51,129 nucleotides of DNA from Actinomycetes bacterium (GTDB lineage Bacteria > Actinomycetota > Actinomycetes > Nanopelagicales > Nanopelagicaceae), in NCBI GenBank assembly GCA_023252155.1, contig JAHEXJ010000009.1, positions 1 through 51,129 on the forward strand. Direction: 5' to 3'. The position numbers and the translations under genes were made by a program. Numbering within the stretch: position 1 is the stretch's first letter; every line of letters begins with the position of its first letter. The notes below the pieces were generated by a model, which worked only from the letters and a program-made list of their open reading frames with translations, was not told the DNA's origin and did no database searches. Below are positions 1 to 9,555 of this stretch, in pieces.

Positions 1-3000
1 AGCGGTCCACTGCGCGTAGAGGACTACGTCGACCGAAGCGGTGAAAGTGTTAGTCGCTGAATAATTAGTACCCGAACCATTTGCCGCGGTGTTCCAACGG
101 GCGAATATGAAACCTGTCTTAACCAGCGAGCCGGTGTTGCCGAGGACCGTGACGGTTGCCCCATCAAGATACGGGCTTGATGCATCGACCGGAACAGTTC
201 CACCCGTATTGCCATTGCCGTTGTAAGTTACGCTCGCCCGCCATTGGGCATAGAGCACCGTATCTGCGGCAGCTGCAAATGTATTGCCCGACGAATACGG
301 GGTTCCAGAACCGTTAGCCGCGGTGTTCCAATTGGAGAACGTATTGCCAGTCTTTACTAACGACCCGGTGTTTCCCAAGACCGTAACAGTCGCGCCGTTT
401 AAATATGGACTTGATCCATCAACGGGGACGCTTCCACCTGTATTTCCGTTACCGTTGTAAGTGACACTAGCCCGCCATTGAGCGTACAAAATGGTGTTGG
501 CGCCGATCGCGAACACTGCAGCAGGCGCGTACTGAGTGCCAGAGCCATTGGCCGCTGTGTTCCAGTTCGAGAAGGTATTGCCAGTTCTTAATAACGATCC
601 GGTATTGCCGAGGACTGTGACGTTGGAGCCTGAGATATAGGGGCTGGAGCCATCGACTGGAACGGATCCGCTTGTCGCCCCGTTCGGGTAATAGGTGACC
701 GTGTATGTGGCGGTCCATTGCGCGTAGAGAACTGTGTTGGCCAAGATGGTGAAGGTGTTAGTTGCTGAATAGTTAGTGCCAGAACCATTGGCTGCGGTGT
801 TCCAACGTGCGAAGACGAAACCCGTTTTTACCAAGGAGCCAGTGTTACCTAGAACAGTAACGGTGGCGTTATCCGCATAGGGACTTGATACGTCGACCGG
901 AACAGTCCCTCCCGTTGCTCCATTTGCGTCATATGTCACTGTCACTGTCCACTGTGCGTATAGCACTGTGTCAGCCTCGATTGTGAAAGTATTACCGGCA
1001 GAATATGTAATTCCCGTCCCATTGGCCGCTGTGTTCCAATTAGCGAATGTGTGTCCCGTCAGTACAAGTGAGCCGGTATTCCCAAGGACCGTGACAGTCG
1101 CGCCGTCAAGAAATGGACTAGAGCCATCGACCGGTACAGTTCCACCGGTTGCACCGTTGGCATCGTAGACAAGACTCGCCCTCCACTGTGCGTACAAAAT
1201 CGTGTCTGCGCCGATAGCGAATATCGCGGCGGGTGCGTACGAAGTTCCAGAACCATTAGCTGCCGTATTCCAATTGGCAAAAGTATTACCTGTTTTAACA
1301 AGTGAGCCGGTGTTACCTAATACCGTGACGTTGGAACCGGACGAGTAAGGGCTAGAACCATCGACTGGAACACTTCCGCCTGTCGCACCGTTTGGGTAAT
1401 AGGCGACTGTATAAGTGGCGGTCCACTGCGCGTAGAGAACTGTGTCGGCAGCGATGCTGAAGGTATTTGTCGGTGAGTAGTTGGTACCCGACCCATTCGC
1501 CGCAGTGTTCCAACGTGCGAATACATAGCCGATACGTGCCAACGATCCCGTATTTCCCAGGACTGTGACCGTTGCCCCATTCAAGTACGGGCTTGTTCCA
1601 TCAACCGGAACGGTTCCGCTCGTACTGCCGTTTCCGTTATACGTGACGCTCGCCCGCCATTGAGCATACAAGACGGTGTCAGCCGCGATGGAAAATGTAT
1701 TTCCCGCCTCGTATGCAGTGCCGGACCCGTTGGCCGCGGTGTTCCAATTGGAGAAGGTATTGCCGGTCCTCACCAACGATCCCGTATTCCCAAGGACCGT
1801 AACCGTCGCTCCATCCAAATACGGACTCGAGGCGTCCACGGGAACGGTGCCGCCGGTGTTGCCATTGCCGACGTAGGTGACACTTGCCCTCCACTGGGCA
1901 TACAAAACTGTGTCGGCTGCGATCGTGAACACAGCGGCGGGTGCATAAGCAGTGCCAGTGCCATTGGCGGCAGTGTTCCAATTGGAGAAGGTGCTGCCCG
2001 TTTTGACCAGAGAGCCGGTATTTCCCAGAACCGTGACGCTCGAGCCTGTCGCATAGGGACTTGAACCGTCGACGGGGACCGATCCGCTGGTCGCCCCGTT
2101 GGGGGAATACGTAACGGTATACGTCAGCGTCCACTGGGCGTACAAAGTAGTGTTAGCACCGATACTAAATGTCGCAGAAGGTGTATAAGACGTCCCCAAA
2201 CCATTGGCAAGCGTGTTCCAATGATCAAAAATGTAACCTGTCTTAACAAGTGCTCCGGTGTTACCCAGAACCGTAACGGTTGCGTTTGCTATGTAAGGAC
2301 TAGCGGCATCGACCGGAGCGGTTCCCCCAGTGTTGCCGTTACCGTTATAGATTACCGTGTAAGTGATCGGAGTCCACTGCGCATAGAGAATGGTGTCTGC
2401 GGCGATAGCAAAAGTATTTCCTGCTTCATAAGTAGTTCCAGAACCATTCGCCGCCGTGTTCCAATTAGCAAAGGTGTTCCCCGTCTTGACTAGCGATCCT
2501 GTATTACCAAGGACGGTGACAGTGGCACCATCAAGGTAAGGACTCGATCCATCAACGGGGACGCTTCCACCTGTTGCACCGTTGGCATCGTAGGTGACAC
2601 TGGCTCTCCACTGCGCATACAAGATCGTGTCCGAACTAATCGTGAATACATTTCCCGTTGAGTAGGAAGTTCCCGAACCGTTCGCAGCGGTATTCCAATT
2701 TGCAAAAGTATTTCCTGTTTTGACGAGTGATCCGGTATTTCCTAGAACCGTGACGCTAGAACCTGTCGCATAGGGGCTTGATGTATCGACAGGAACACTT
2801 CCACCAGTGGCGCCATTGGGATAATAGGTGACACTGTAAGTCACTGTCCATTGCGCGTAGAGAACTATATCCGCTGAAATCGTGAAGGGGTTGGTCGGTG
2901 AATAACTGTTACCAGAATTATTCGCCGCAGTATTCCAATGAGAAAAAACATAACCGGTTTTGACGAGTGATCCCGTATTTCCAAGAACAGTGACCGTGGC

Positions 3001-5080
3001 GCCGTCCAAATATGGACTGGATGCATCAACCGGAACGCTACCTCCGGTGTTGCCATTGCCGTTATAAGTGACACTCGCCCTCCATTGGGCATACAACACC
3101 GTGTCGATCGAAATAGAGAATGTATTTCCCGCTTCATATGTTGTTCCCGAACCATTTGCGGCCGTGTTCCAGTTGGAGAATGTGTTGCCAGTTTTAACCA
3201 ACGAACCCGTATTGCCCAATACGGTAACAGTGGCTCCATGATCATACGGGCTGGAGCCGTCCACGGGCACAGTTCCGCCTGTGGCTCCATTTGCATTATA
3301 AGTGAGCGTACTACTCCACTGGGGATAGAGAATTACGTTAGAGGAAATATTGAATGTAGCACCTGGCAAATAGTTGGTTCCCAAGCCATTGAGCTGCGTA
3401 TTCCACTTAACGAACGTGCTCCCAGTTCTAACCAAAGATCCTGTATTTCCTAAGACGGTCACAAGGGCACCCGAAAGATACGGGCTTGACGCATCTACTG
3501 GAACGGTGCCGCCCGTTGCGCCATCTTCGTCGTAAATGACAGTGTAAGTAATTGCCCACTGCGCATACAGAATGGTATTGGCATTGATGTTGAAGGTCGC
3601 AGAAGGCGCATATGAAGCACCAGTTCCGTTTGCTACCGTATTCCACGTTGAAAATAAATAACCCGTCTTAACTAGAGACCCGGTATTTCCCAAAACCGTA
3701 ACCAAAGCGCCCGTTGCATATGGACTCGATGCATCAGTAGGAGCAGATCCTCCCGTGTTGCCATTCCCATTGTAAGTGAGGGTGTATGTAATCCCTGCCC
3801 ACTTCGCGTACAAGATCGTATTGGCCGTGAGAGCGAAAGTGTTTCCAGCGGCATACGTCGTGCCAGATCCATTCGCCGCCGTATTCCATCCAGCAAAAGT
3901 GTAATCGGTTTTCACCAGTGAACCGCTGTTGCTCAAAACCGTGATTGTCGTTCCGCTCAAGTAGGGGCTAGAGGGGTCCGTAGGTGCGGAGCCACCAGTC
4001 GCGCCATTTGCGTCGTAAGTGATGGTGGCGGTCCATTGTGCATACAAAATTGTGTTTGCGGCGATGTTGAAGGTTGCGGAGGGCGCGTAAGGCGTACCCG
4101 TGCCATTGGCCGCGGTGTTCCACCCTGCAAAAGTATTACCCGTCTTGACTAAGGAACCGGTGTTGCCAAGAACGGTTACCTGCGCGCCACTGACATACGG
4201 GCTGGAACCGTCAACAGGTACCGTCCCGCCAGTATTGGTATTGCCGTTGTAAATGACCGTGAATGTACTGGTCCATTGGGCATAGAGAGTGGTATCGGCT
4301 CCGATATTGAATGTTGCCGAAGGTGAATAATTCGTGCCTGACCCGTTGGCTGCCGTGTTCCAATGTGAGAATGAAGTACCGGTCTTAACGAGCGAGCCGG
4401 TGTTTCCTAAAACTGTTACCGAAGCGCCACTTGCATAGGGGCTAGATGCATCAGTAGGTGGACTTCCGCCAGTGTTTCCATTGCCGTTATACGTGACGGA
4501 ATAGGTCACCCCAGACCACTGGGCATACAGGACGGTATCGGCGGATAGCGCAAATGAGTTTCCAGCCGCGTAGGTCGTTCCCGAACCATTGGCGGCCGTA
4601 TTCCAACTACTGAAGTTGTACCCGGTTTTTGTTAGCGAGCCGGTATTGCCAATAACTGTAACAGTCGCACCCGTCAAATAAGGGCTGGAGGGATCGACAG
4701 GGACCGTGCCCCCCGTTGCACCATTTGCGTTGTACGTGATCGATGCTCTCCATTGCGCATAGAGAACTGTGTTGCCAGCGATGGGGAACGTATTGGTCGG
4801 TGCATAAGTAGTTCCGGAACCATTAGCCGCAGTATTCCAATTTGCGAATGTACTTCCTGTCTTAACCAACGATCCAGTATTTCCTAAGACAGTTACCGTC
4901 CCACCGCTTATGTAAGGACTCGAACCGTCTAACGCAACCGTTCCCCCCGTATTGCCATTCCCGTTGTAGATGACTGTATACGTTGGCGTCCATTGCGCAT
5001 ATAAAGTGGTGTGCCCAGCGATCGCGAATGTATTTCCCGAGGAGTAACTCGTACCCGTTCCATTCGCCGCAGTATTTCAA
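1..5080 (-). repeat. Tandem B-repeat array: 22 repeat boundaries, three-domain superrepeat
   Basis: The conserved L-Y-A-Q-W element ends each repeat. Its Trp codon lies at 7, 241, 475, 715, 949, 1183, 1423, 1657, 1891, 2131, 2374, 2608, 2848, 3082, 3316, 3556, 3799, 4033, 4273, 4516, 4750 and 4990. Going from the N-terminus, spacings cycle as 240, 234, then 243 or 234 bases, giving seven blocks of 717 or 708 bases. Each unit carries V-T-Y-N-x-N-G, G-G-T-V-P-V, V-T-V-L-G-N-T-G-S-L and W-N-T-A-A-N-G-x-G-T. All units stay in one frame and continue past the left edge. Confidence 0.93.
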
Positions 5081-5580
5081 TTTGCGAAGACAAAATTCGT
5101 GCGCGCCAATGTTCCCGTGTTGCCTAAGACTGTGACAGTTTGTGACGCGTTATAAATTGTTGAATCAACTGGGACGGTTCCACTTGTTGCACTATTCGCG
5201 TCGTATGTAACTGAGTACCCATATGTAAAGAGTCCCGTGCCTGTCCCCGATTTATTATCGCTCGTCCGGGTGAGAACGACGTTCTGCGCTCCTGCTGTTC
5301 CTGCAGGTGTTGTCGCCGTGGCGGTCGTAGTATTTACTACGAGAGGATTCGTTGCGGATGCACCGCCAACTGTGACTGTTATAGTTCCAGAGAATCCAGT
5401 TCCTGTAATGGTGATCGAAGTTCCACCTAACGTGGATCCTCGATTGGGACTGACGTTAGAGACCGTCGGGTTGGCGGCCGCAAACGCGCTCTGGATAGGT
5501 GAGAGCAAAGTTGCAAATAAACTCAAGACTGCGACAACGGGAAAAAGGAAACCGCGACGGAGATTTTCGTTCCGCTTCAC
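5077..5580 (-). CDS. Truncated secreted IPT/TIG-domain protein (N-terminal product before the TGA)
   Basis: If the TGA at 5077-5079 is a true stop, the translated product is 167 residues. It would comprise a signal peptide (about 1-35), one IPT/TIG immunoglobulin-like domain (about 36-122, with the typical P-x-x-G-x-x-x-G-G-T and V-T-V-G-G strands) and most of the first B-repeat, ending at F-V-F-A-N. Such a product would be a small secreted fragment without an evident anchor. The start is GTG with a good ribosome binding site. I regard it as the N-terminal part of the larger gene rather than an independent gene. Confidence 0.6.
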   Translation of the reverse strand: MKRNENLRRGFLFPVVAVLSLFATLLSPIQSAFAAANPTVSNVSPNRGSTLGGTSITITGTGFSGTITVTVGGASATNPLVVNTTTATATTPAGTAGAQNVVLTRTSDNKSGTGTGLFTYGYSVTYDANSATSGTVPVDSTIYNASQTVTVLGNTGTLARTNFVFAN

Positions 5581-5586
5581 GTCGAG

Positions 5587-5621
5587 CCCCTTTAGATATG
5601 GGAGCCGTGACTCCTTAGGGG
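5587..5621 (-). promoter_or_regulatory. Candidate leader hairpin covering the ribosome binding site of the giant repeat gene
   Basis: On the minus strand, CCCCT (5617-5621) can pair with AGGGG (5587-5591), which is part of the AAAGGGG ribosome site. A nested hairpin GGAG/CTCC (5601-5604 with 5611-5614) lies inside. This could limit translation of the secreted protein. It matches no riboswitch class that I recognise. Confidence 0.3.
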
Positions 5622-5655
5622 TCTGCGAGGATCTAGGGAGTTACCACTCACCTCT

Positions 5656-5683
5656 AAGTTACGCTTACTCTCCAGTAAAGCAA
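5656..5683 (-). promoter_or_regulatory. Candidate promoter of the giant repeat gene
   Basis: On the minus strand TTGCTT (5678-5683) and TAACTT (5656-5661) are separated by 16 bases, a plausible housekeeping -35/-10 pair. It lies about 76 bases upstream of the GTG start. A perfect 10-base palindrome, GTGCTAGCAC (5703-5712), lies just upstream and could be an operator. The 155-base gap between ung and this gene holds nothing else recognisable. Confidence 0.35.
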
Positions 5684-5735
5684 TCCATTTCTGACCCAGT
5701 AGGTGCTAGCACTCGGTTGCATCCGCCACAGATTT

Positions 5736-6374
5736 TTACCAATCAATCTCTTTCAATCCGTGCTCGCGCAAGATTGCATTTGTTTTTGAAAAAGGTTTTG
5801 AACCAAAAAAACCACGATGTCCGGACAATGGACTTGGATGCACGCTTGAAATGACCCAATCATCACGAAAGAAATGAGAAAGTTCTCGTGCATTATTTCC
5901 CCAAAGGATTGCAACAACATCTCTCTCACCCAAAATGCGGGCGATCTCCTCCGTTACCTTCTCCCAGCCAAGTCTTCGATGACCATTGCTAACGCCAGTC
6001 GGGACAGTCAGCACGCGATTGATCAAGGCAACTCCCTGCTCCGACCATCTCGTCAGATCGCCATCTTTTGGAATTGCACAATCAAGATCACTGGCCATCT
6101 CGATATAAATATTCCGCAATGTTTGCGGGAGTACTTTCACGTGTGAAGAAACCGAAAATGCCAATCCCATTGCATGACCAGGTGTTGGATATGGATCTTG
6201 CCCAAAGATAACCACGCGAACTTCCGATAATGGATATTCCAATGCACGAAGAACTTGAGATGATTCCGGCTGGAAGTCTTGATCTACTAGAGAGTCTTCG
6301 ATCTGTTCAATCACAAGCAATACTTCACCGAGAGCATCGAGCCATTCGGGATGAACACGATCTAGAAATGTCAT
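5736..6374 (-). CDS. ung: Uracil-DNA glycosylase (family 1)
   Basis: Removes uracil from DNA arising by cytosine deamination or dUTP incorporation, the first step of base excision repair. The 212-residue protein has the usual length. The water-activating loop G-Q-D-P-Y is at 58-62 (catalytic Asp60), followed by the actinobacterial P-T-P-G-H-A-M-G-L form. A-L-I-N is at 116-119 and the minor-groove loop H-P-S-P-L-S is at 179-184 (catalytic His179). The ATG overlaps the stop of the upstream ABC ATPase gene by 4 bases (ATGA), so the two are probably translationally coupled. A functional link between them is not obvious. Confidence 0.96.
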   Translation of the reverse strand: MTFLDRVHPEWLDALGEVLLVIEQIEDSLVDQDFQPESSQVLRALEYPLSEVRVVIFGQDPYPTPGHAMGLAFSVSSHVKVLPQTLRNIYIEMASDLDCAIPKDGDLTRWSEQGVALINRVLTVPTGVSNGHRRLGWEKVTEEIARILGERDVVAILWGNNARELSHFFRDDWVISSVHPSPLSGHRGFFGSKPFSKTNAILREHGLKEIDW

Positions 6375-7159
6375 AGCGCCTTAGCGAAAAATCGGGAGCC
6401 TTCCTTCTGCACCGAAATGGGAAGTCCAAAAACCGCGCTAATGTGTTCAGAAGTGATTACTGAATCAATTGGTCCCGACACGGCGATGAGGCCGTCCTTC
6501 ATCAGCAACGCATGAGTTGTGCCTTCGGGAATCTCTTCAATGTGATGGGTCACCAAAATCGTCGCGGGAGCTGCTGGGTCTCGTGAGAAATTTGAGAATC
6601 GAGTCAGCAAATCTTCTCGCCCTCCAAGATCCAGACCCGCCGCTGGTTCGTCAAGCAGCAATATTTCAGGGTCTGCCATCAACGCGCGGCATATCTGAAC
6701 TCGCTTGCGTTCGCCTTCGCTAAGTGTTCCAAATTCCCGATCGCCGAGATTGCGCACGCCAAAAGTAGTCAACAAAGCGATGGCGCGGGATTCATCCCAG
6801 AGGTCGTATGCCTCGTTCCAGCGACCCAAGATTGCGTATGCCGCAGTAAGAACGACATCGCGAACGAGTTCATCTTCGGGAATGTTTTCGGCCATAACCG
6901 AACTGCAAAATCCGATACGCGGGCGGAGCTCGAAAACATCGACGCGACCCAATGAGCTTCCTAGAATTTCAACGTGGCCCACCGTCGGGTGGCTCATAGC
7001 TGCCAACAATTTGATGAGAGTGGACTTGCCTGCTCCGTTGGGACCAAGAATTACCCAGCGCTCCCCTTCGGTGACGGAGAAGTTGACCGGTCCCAAGATG
7101 ATGCGCTCCCCTTTTCGGACGCTGACATCAGAAAGGGCGAGAATTGTTCGTGGATTCAT
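6371..7159 (-). CDS. ABC transporter-type ATP-binding protein (stand-alone ATPase)
   Basis: A single nucleotide-binding domain of about 262 residues with Walker A G-P-N-G-A-G-K-S-T, signature L-S-E-G-E-R-K-R-V-Q, Walker B I-L-L-L-D-E-P and the H-loop V-T-H-H. No permease gene is adjacent, so substrate and partner are unknown. The domain resembles the ModF/YlmA-like group of solitary ABC ATPases. I prefer the ATG at 7157-7159 because the protein then begins M-N-P-R-T directly before the first ABC strand and a -10-like TATCTT lies 9 bases upstream. An ATG at 7187-7189 would add 10 residues. The gene is divergent from serB and overlaps ung by 4 bases. Confidence 0.9.
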   Translation of the reverse strand: MNPRTILALSDVSVRKGERIILGPVNFSVTEGERWVILGPNGAGKSTLIKLLAAMSHPTVGHVEILGSSLGRVDVFELRPRIGFCSSVMAENIPEDELVRDVVLTAAYAILGRWNEAYDLWDESRAIALLTTFGVRNLGDREFGTLSEGERKRVQICRALMADPEILLLDEPAAGLDLGGREDLLTRFSNFSRDPAAPATILVTHHIEEIPEGTTHALLMKDGLIAVSGPIDSVITSEHISAVFGLPISVQKEGSRFFAKAL

Positions 7160-7168
7160 AGAGATAGA

Positions 7169-7174
7169 AAGATA
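7169..7174 (-). promoter_or_regulatory. Candidate -10 box for a leaderless ABC ATPase-ung transcript
   Basis: TATCTT on the minus strand fits the actinobacterial TANNNT -10 pattern and ends 9 bases before the preferred ATG. No ribosome binding site precedes this ATG at a usual distance, which is consistent with a leaderless mRNA. Confidence 0.35.
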
Positions 7175-7209
7175 GCGCCTTCCTGGCATGAGTCAGGCCG
7201 CAGACGCGA

Positions 7210-7215
7210 TAACCT
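7210..7215 (+). promoter_or_regulatory. Candidate -10 box for a leaderless serB transcript
   Basis: TAACCT lies six bases before the serB ATG, and no purine-rich ribosome site lies between. This is the geometry expected of an actinobacterial leaderless transcript starting at or next to the start codon. No clear -35 is visible. Confidence 0.45.
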
Positions 7216-7221
7216 CACCCC

Positions 7222-8442
7222 ATGTCCGTCACACACGAACCCACAACGCATCCCTATACGGGTTTGATCTTGCTCTCAGGGCAAGATTCCCCAGGAATAA
7301 CTGAAGCGCTATTTAGTGCCCTCTCCCCTTTTGCCGTGACGATCTTGGATATTGAACAGGTTGTCATCCGAGAACGGCTCATACTCACCGTACTAATCTA
7401 TTTAAACCCCGCACACGCCCAAGCGGTCGAAGCCGACTTGGCTGAATGCGCCGAGAGCCTTGATGTAGACATTGCGATCTCCTTCTCACATTCCAACCCT
7501 GAATCCATCGCCGCCAAATCGGGTCTGCTTCACGTAACGGCTCTGGGCAATCCGCTGAAGCCTTCGGCTATTGCCGCCATCGCCGGCGAACTAGCCGAAC
7601 GCGGAGCGAACATCGAGCGGATCTACCGCACGGCCTCTTACCCAATATCTGCCTTCGAATTCGTGGTTTCAGGGTCAACTCAGCAAGAGATCCAAGCCGC
7701 TCTGGCGATAGTTTCTGCCGATCAGGGAGTCGATATTGCGGTGCAAACCGGCGGACTCATGAGGTGGGCAAAGAAATTGATATTGATGGACGTGGATTCC
7801 ACCCTTATTCAACAGGAAGTAATCGAATTACTTGCTGCTAAAGCCGGCGTTGAGCCACAGGTTCGCGAAATCACTCAAGCAGCTATGCTCGGAGAACTGG
7901 ATTTCGCCCAGTCCTTGCAGGCAAGGGTTGCCCTCCTTGAAGGACTTCCAGAATCTGTAACAGAAGAGGTAAGGAATCAAATCACCCTCACTCCCGGAGC
8001 TCGGACACTAATCCGGACTCTCCAACGCCTCGGGCATACCGTTGCAGTCGTTACTGGTGGATTCATTGAGGTGATCGAGCCCTTGTTAAAGGATTTGGGG
8101 ATCGAACTATACCGAGCCAATAGTTTAGAGATCTCGAACGGCGTTCTTACGGGCAAGACGACTGGACCAGTCATCGACCGGAAAGCAAAAGCCGTGGCCC
8201 TACACGATTTTGCTTTGCAAGCAGGTGTGGAAATCGAACAGACCATCGCGATTGGTGATGGTGCCAACGATTTGGACATGATCACCGCTGCAGGTTTAGG
8301 AATTGCGTTTAACGCAAAGCCTGCCGTCCGCGCCGCTGCCGATAGTGCGGTGAACCAGCCCTATCTCGACAGCGTTCTGTACTTGATGGGAATTGCTAGA
8401 GAAGATGTCGAAGAAGCCGACGATCAGAGTCGGCAGGCGTGA
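7222..8442 (+). CDS. serB: Phosphoserine phosphatase with N-terminal ACT region
   Basis: Hydrolyses phosphoserine to serine in the last step of the phosphorylated serine pathway; cytosolic. The 406-residue protein has an ACT-type regulatory region (about 13-175) and a C-terminal HAD phosphatase domain. The nucleophile motif D-V-D-S-T is at 190-194 (Asp190 nucleophile, Asp192 acid/base). The magnesium-binding G-D-G-A-N-D is at 345-350. The long two-part form is typical of actinobacteria, where the ACT region may sense serine or other amino acids. It stands alone on the plus strand, and its 3' end overlaps the convergent hisG by 19 bases. Confidence 0.95.
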   Translation: MSVTHEPTTHPYTGLILLSGQDSPGITEALFSALSPFAVTILDIEQVVIRERLILTVLIYLNPAHAQAVEADLAECAESLDVDIAISFSHSNPESIAAKSGLLHVTALGNPLKPSAIAAIAGELAERGANIERIYRTASYPISAFEFVVSGSTQQEIQAALAIVSADQGVDIAVQTGGLMRWAKKLILMDVDSTLIQQEVIELLAAKAGVEPQVREITQAAMLGELDFAQSLQARVALLEGLPESVTEEVRNQITLTPGARTLIRTLQRLGHTVAVVTGGFIEVIEPLLKDLGIELYRANSLEISNGVLTGKTTGPVIDRKAKAVALHDFALQAGVEIEQTIAIGDGANDLDMITAAGLGIAFNAKPAVRAAADSAVNQPYLDSVLYLMGIAREDVEEADDQSRQA

Positions 8443-9269
8443 ATATCTGTGACCAAAATTCCTCTAGCACCTAATGCCCAGAGAGCATCCATCACCTGAT
8501 TAGTTTCTTTTTTCGGAACCATCGCACGAACCGCCATCCACTCTTTGTTTTGAAGTGGAGAAATTGTGGGCGATTCAAGACCCGGTGTAATTGCGCAAGC
8601 CTTCTCAACCAAGGCCGTCGGTACGTCGTAATCAAGCAGAACGTAACGTCTTGCAATGATGACGCCTTGCAAGCGGCGAACAAGTATTTCAACTTCAGGG
8701 GCGATGGCCGCATCCTTGCGTTGAATAAGCACGGCCTCGCTGGTCAAAATCGGCTCACCAAAAGTCGCCAGCCCTGCTTGTCGAAGCGTGTTTCCAGTGC
8801 TCACAACGTCGGCGATGACGTCGGCAACCCCAAGTCGCACACTGCTCTCGACTGCGCCATCTAGTCGGACAACTGTTGCTTTCACGCCAGCCTTTGCGAG
8901 GTAATCTTCAACAAGCCCTGGATATGCGGTCGCAACACGTTTTCCGTTGACATCAGCCAACGACCATTCGCGTCCTGAATTTCCTGCAAAGCGAAATGTC
9001 GAGCCGCCAAAGCCGAGCTCAAGAATTTCCTCGGCCGCCGCACCAGAATCAATGAGTAGGTCGCGACCAGTAATACCGGCCTCGAGTTCACCAGAACCCA
9101 CGTAGACCGCAATGTCGCGCGGGCGAAGGTAATAAAACTCGACACCGTTTTCAGGATCAGCAAGTACGAGGTCACGACTATCAGTTCGTTGTCGGTAGCC
9201 CGCTTCTCTCAATACTTCGGCTGCAGCTTCCGAGAGTGAGCCTTTATTGGGAACGGCGATTCTTAGCAC
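8424..9269 (-). CDS. hisG: ATP phosphoribosyltransferase, long form
   Basis: Condenses ATP with PRPP, the first and feedback-controlled step of histidine synthesis. The 281-residue length includes the C-terminal regulatory domain (about 205-281) of the hexameric long form, so no HisZ partner is needed. Conserved signs are the start [18 protein letters not shown] and [10 protein letters not shown] choose GTG 9267-9269 because GAGAGGA lies five bases upstream and the protein then starts like known HisG proteins. An ATG at 9297-9299 would add ten residues and overlap hisE by 20 bases. It is the last gene of the rib-his run and converges on serB. Confidence 0.95.
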   Translation of the reverse strand: MLRIAVPNKGSLSEAAAEVLREAGYRQRTDSRDLVLADPENGVEFYYLRPRDIAVYVGSGELEAGITGRDLLIDSGAAAEEILELGFGGSTFRFAGNSGREWSLADVNGKRVATAYPGLVEDYLAKAGVKATVVRLDGAVESSVRLGVADVIADVVSTGNTLRQAGLATFGEPILTSEAVLIQRKDAAIAPEVEILVRRLQGVIIARRYVLLDYDVPTALVEKACAITPGLESPTISPLQNKEWMAVRAMVPKKETNQVMDALWALGARGILVTDIHACRL

Positions 9270-9279
9270 GGGCGTCCTC

Positions 9280-9543
9280 TCATAAGTATCGGTAGACATC
9301 TTCGAGGGAAATCCCGCGAGCCAACATCATTGTCTGCAGGTGATAGAGCAGTTGGCTAATTTCCTCTGCCAACTGCTCATCTCCTTCATGCTCGGCAGCA
9401 AGCCAAACTTCGCCTGCTTCCTCAAGAATCTTTTTTCCAATGGAATGAACCCCTGCATCGATTGCAGCAAGTGTCCCCGAACCTTCGGGACGCTCGATTT
9501 GGATCAATTGCAGCTCGGCCCAGAGCTCATCGAAAGATTTCAT
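9280..9543 (-). CDS. hisE: Phosphoribosyl-ATP pyrophosphatase
   Basis: Hydrolyses phosphoribosyl-ATP to phosphoribosyl-AMP and pyrophosphate, the second histidine step, directly after HisG. The 87-residue helical MazG-like protein shows the [10 protein letters not shown] and E-E-I-S-Q-L-L-Y-H metal-binding helices. The gene follows the PnuC-family gene after 12 bases and precedes hisG by about 10 bases, so it is probably carried on the riboflavin operon transcript. No HisI domain is fused and no other his genes are in the window. Confidence 0.95.
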   Translation of the reverse strand: MKSFDELWAELQLIQIERPEGSGTLAAIDAGVHSIGKKILEEAGEVWLAAEHEGDEQLAEEISQLLYHLQTMMLARGISLEDVYRYL

Positions 9544-9555
9544 GCCCGTAGATTA

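Larger units (their letters stand above)
1..5580 (-). pseudogene. Giant secreted IPT/TIG plus InlB B-repeat protein, interrupted by one in-frame TGA; 3' end outside window
   Basis: Reading from GTG 5578-5580, the frame encodes a signal peptide (basic start, hydrophobic core, cleavage probably after SAFAA near residue 35), an IPT/TIG domain (about residues 36-122), then B-repeats of the Listeria-Bacteroides (Flg_new/InlB) type. The frame is open to the left edge, at least 1,860 codons, except for a TGA at 5077-5079. In the repeats this position is a Trp codon (F-A-N-W-N-T-A), so the change looks like TGG to TGA. The downstream frame shows no other decay. The product is probably exported and either wall-bound or released; any anchor lies outside the window. 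The AAAGGGG ribosome site lies 6 bases before the GTG. It may be a recent pseudogene, a sequencing error or a readthrough product. The substrate or ligand is unknown. Confidence 0.8.

Noticed and set aside
1660-2134. Open frames on both strands inside the repeat array
   Set aside because: They are out of frame with the conserved repeats and recur because the DNA repeats recur.
5077-5079. Reassignment of TGA to tryptophan in the whole genome
   Set aside because: Several intact genes here end in TGA inside ATGA overlaps or before the next gene (hisE, carB, alaS, mltG), so TGA is an ordinary stop.
1-5080. The short, evenly spaced repeats as a CRISPR array or satellite DNA
   Set aside because: The period is 234-243 bases, always a multiple of three, and the repeats encode a conserved protein domain.
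5703-5714. TAGCACTC resembles half of a CIRCE (HrcA) operator
   Set aside because: The second half is not at the required 9-base spacing; the sequence is only a simple 10-base palindrome.
5237-5854. Open frame of 205 codons on the plus strand across the start of the giant gene
   Set aside because: It is antisense to the signal peptide and IPT domain and to the end of ung, has low-complexity Val/Pro composition and matches no family.
6189-6201. Ung motif reads GQDPYP rather than GQDPYH, suggesting an altered active site
   Set aside because: The P-T-P-G-H-A variant is usual in actinobacterial Ung, and catalytic Asp60 and His179 are present.
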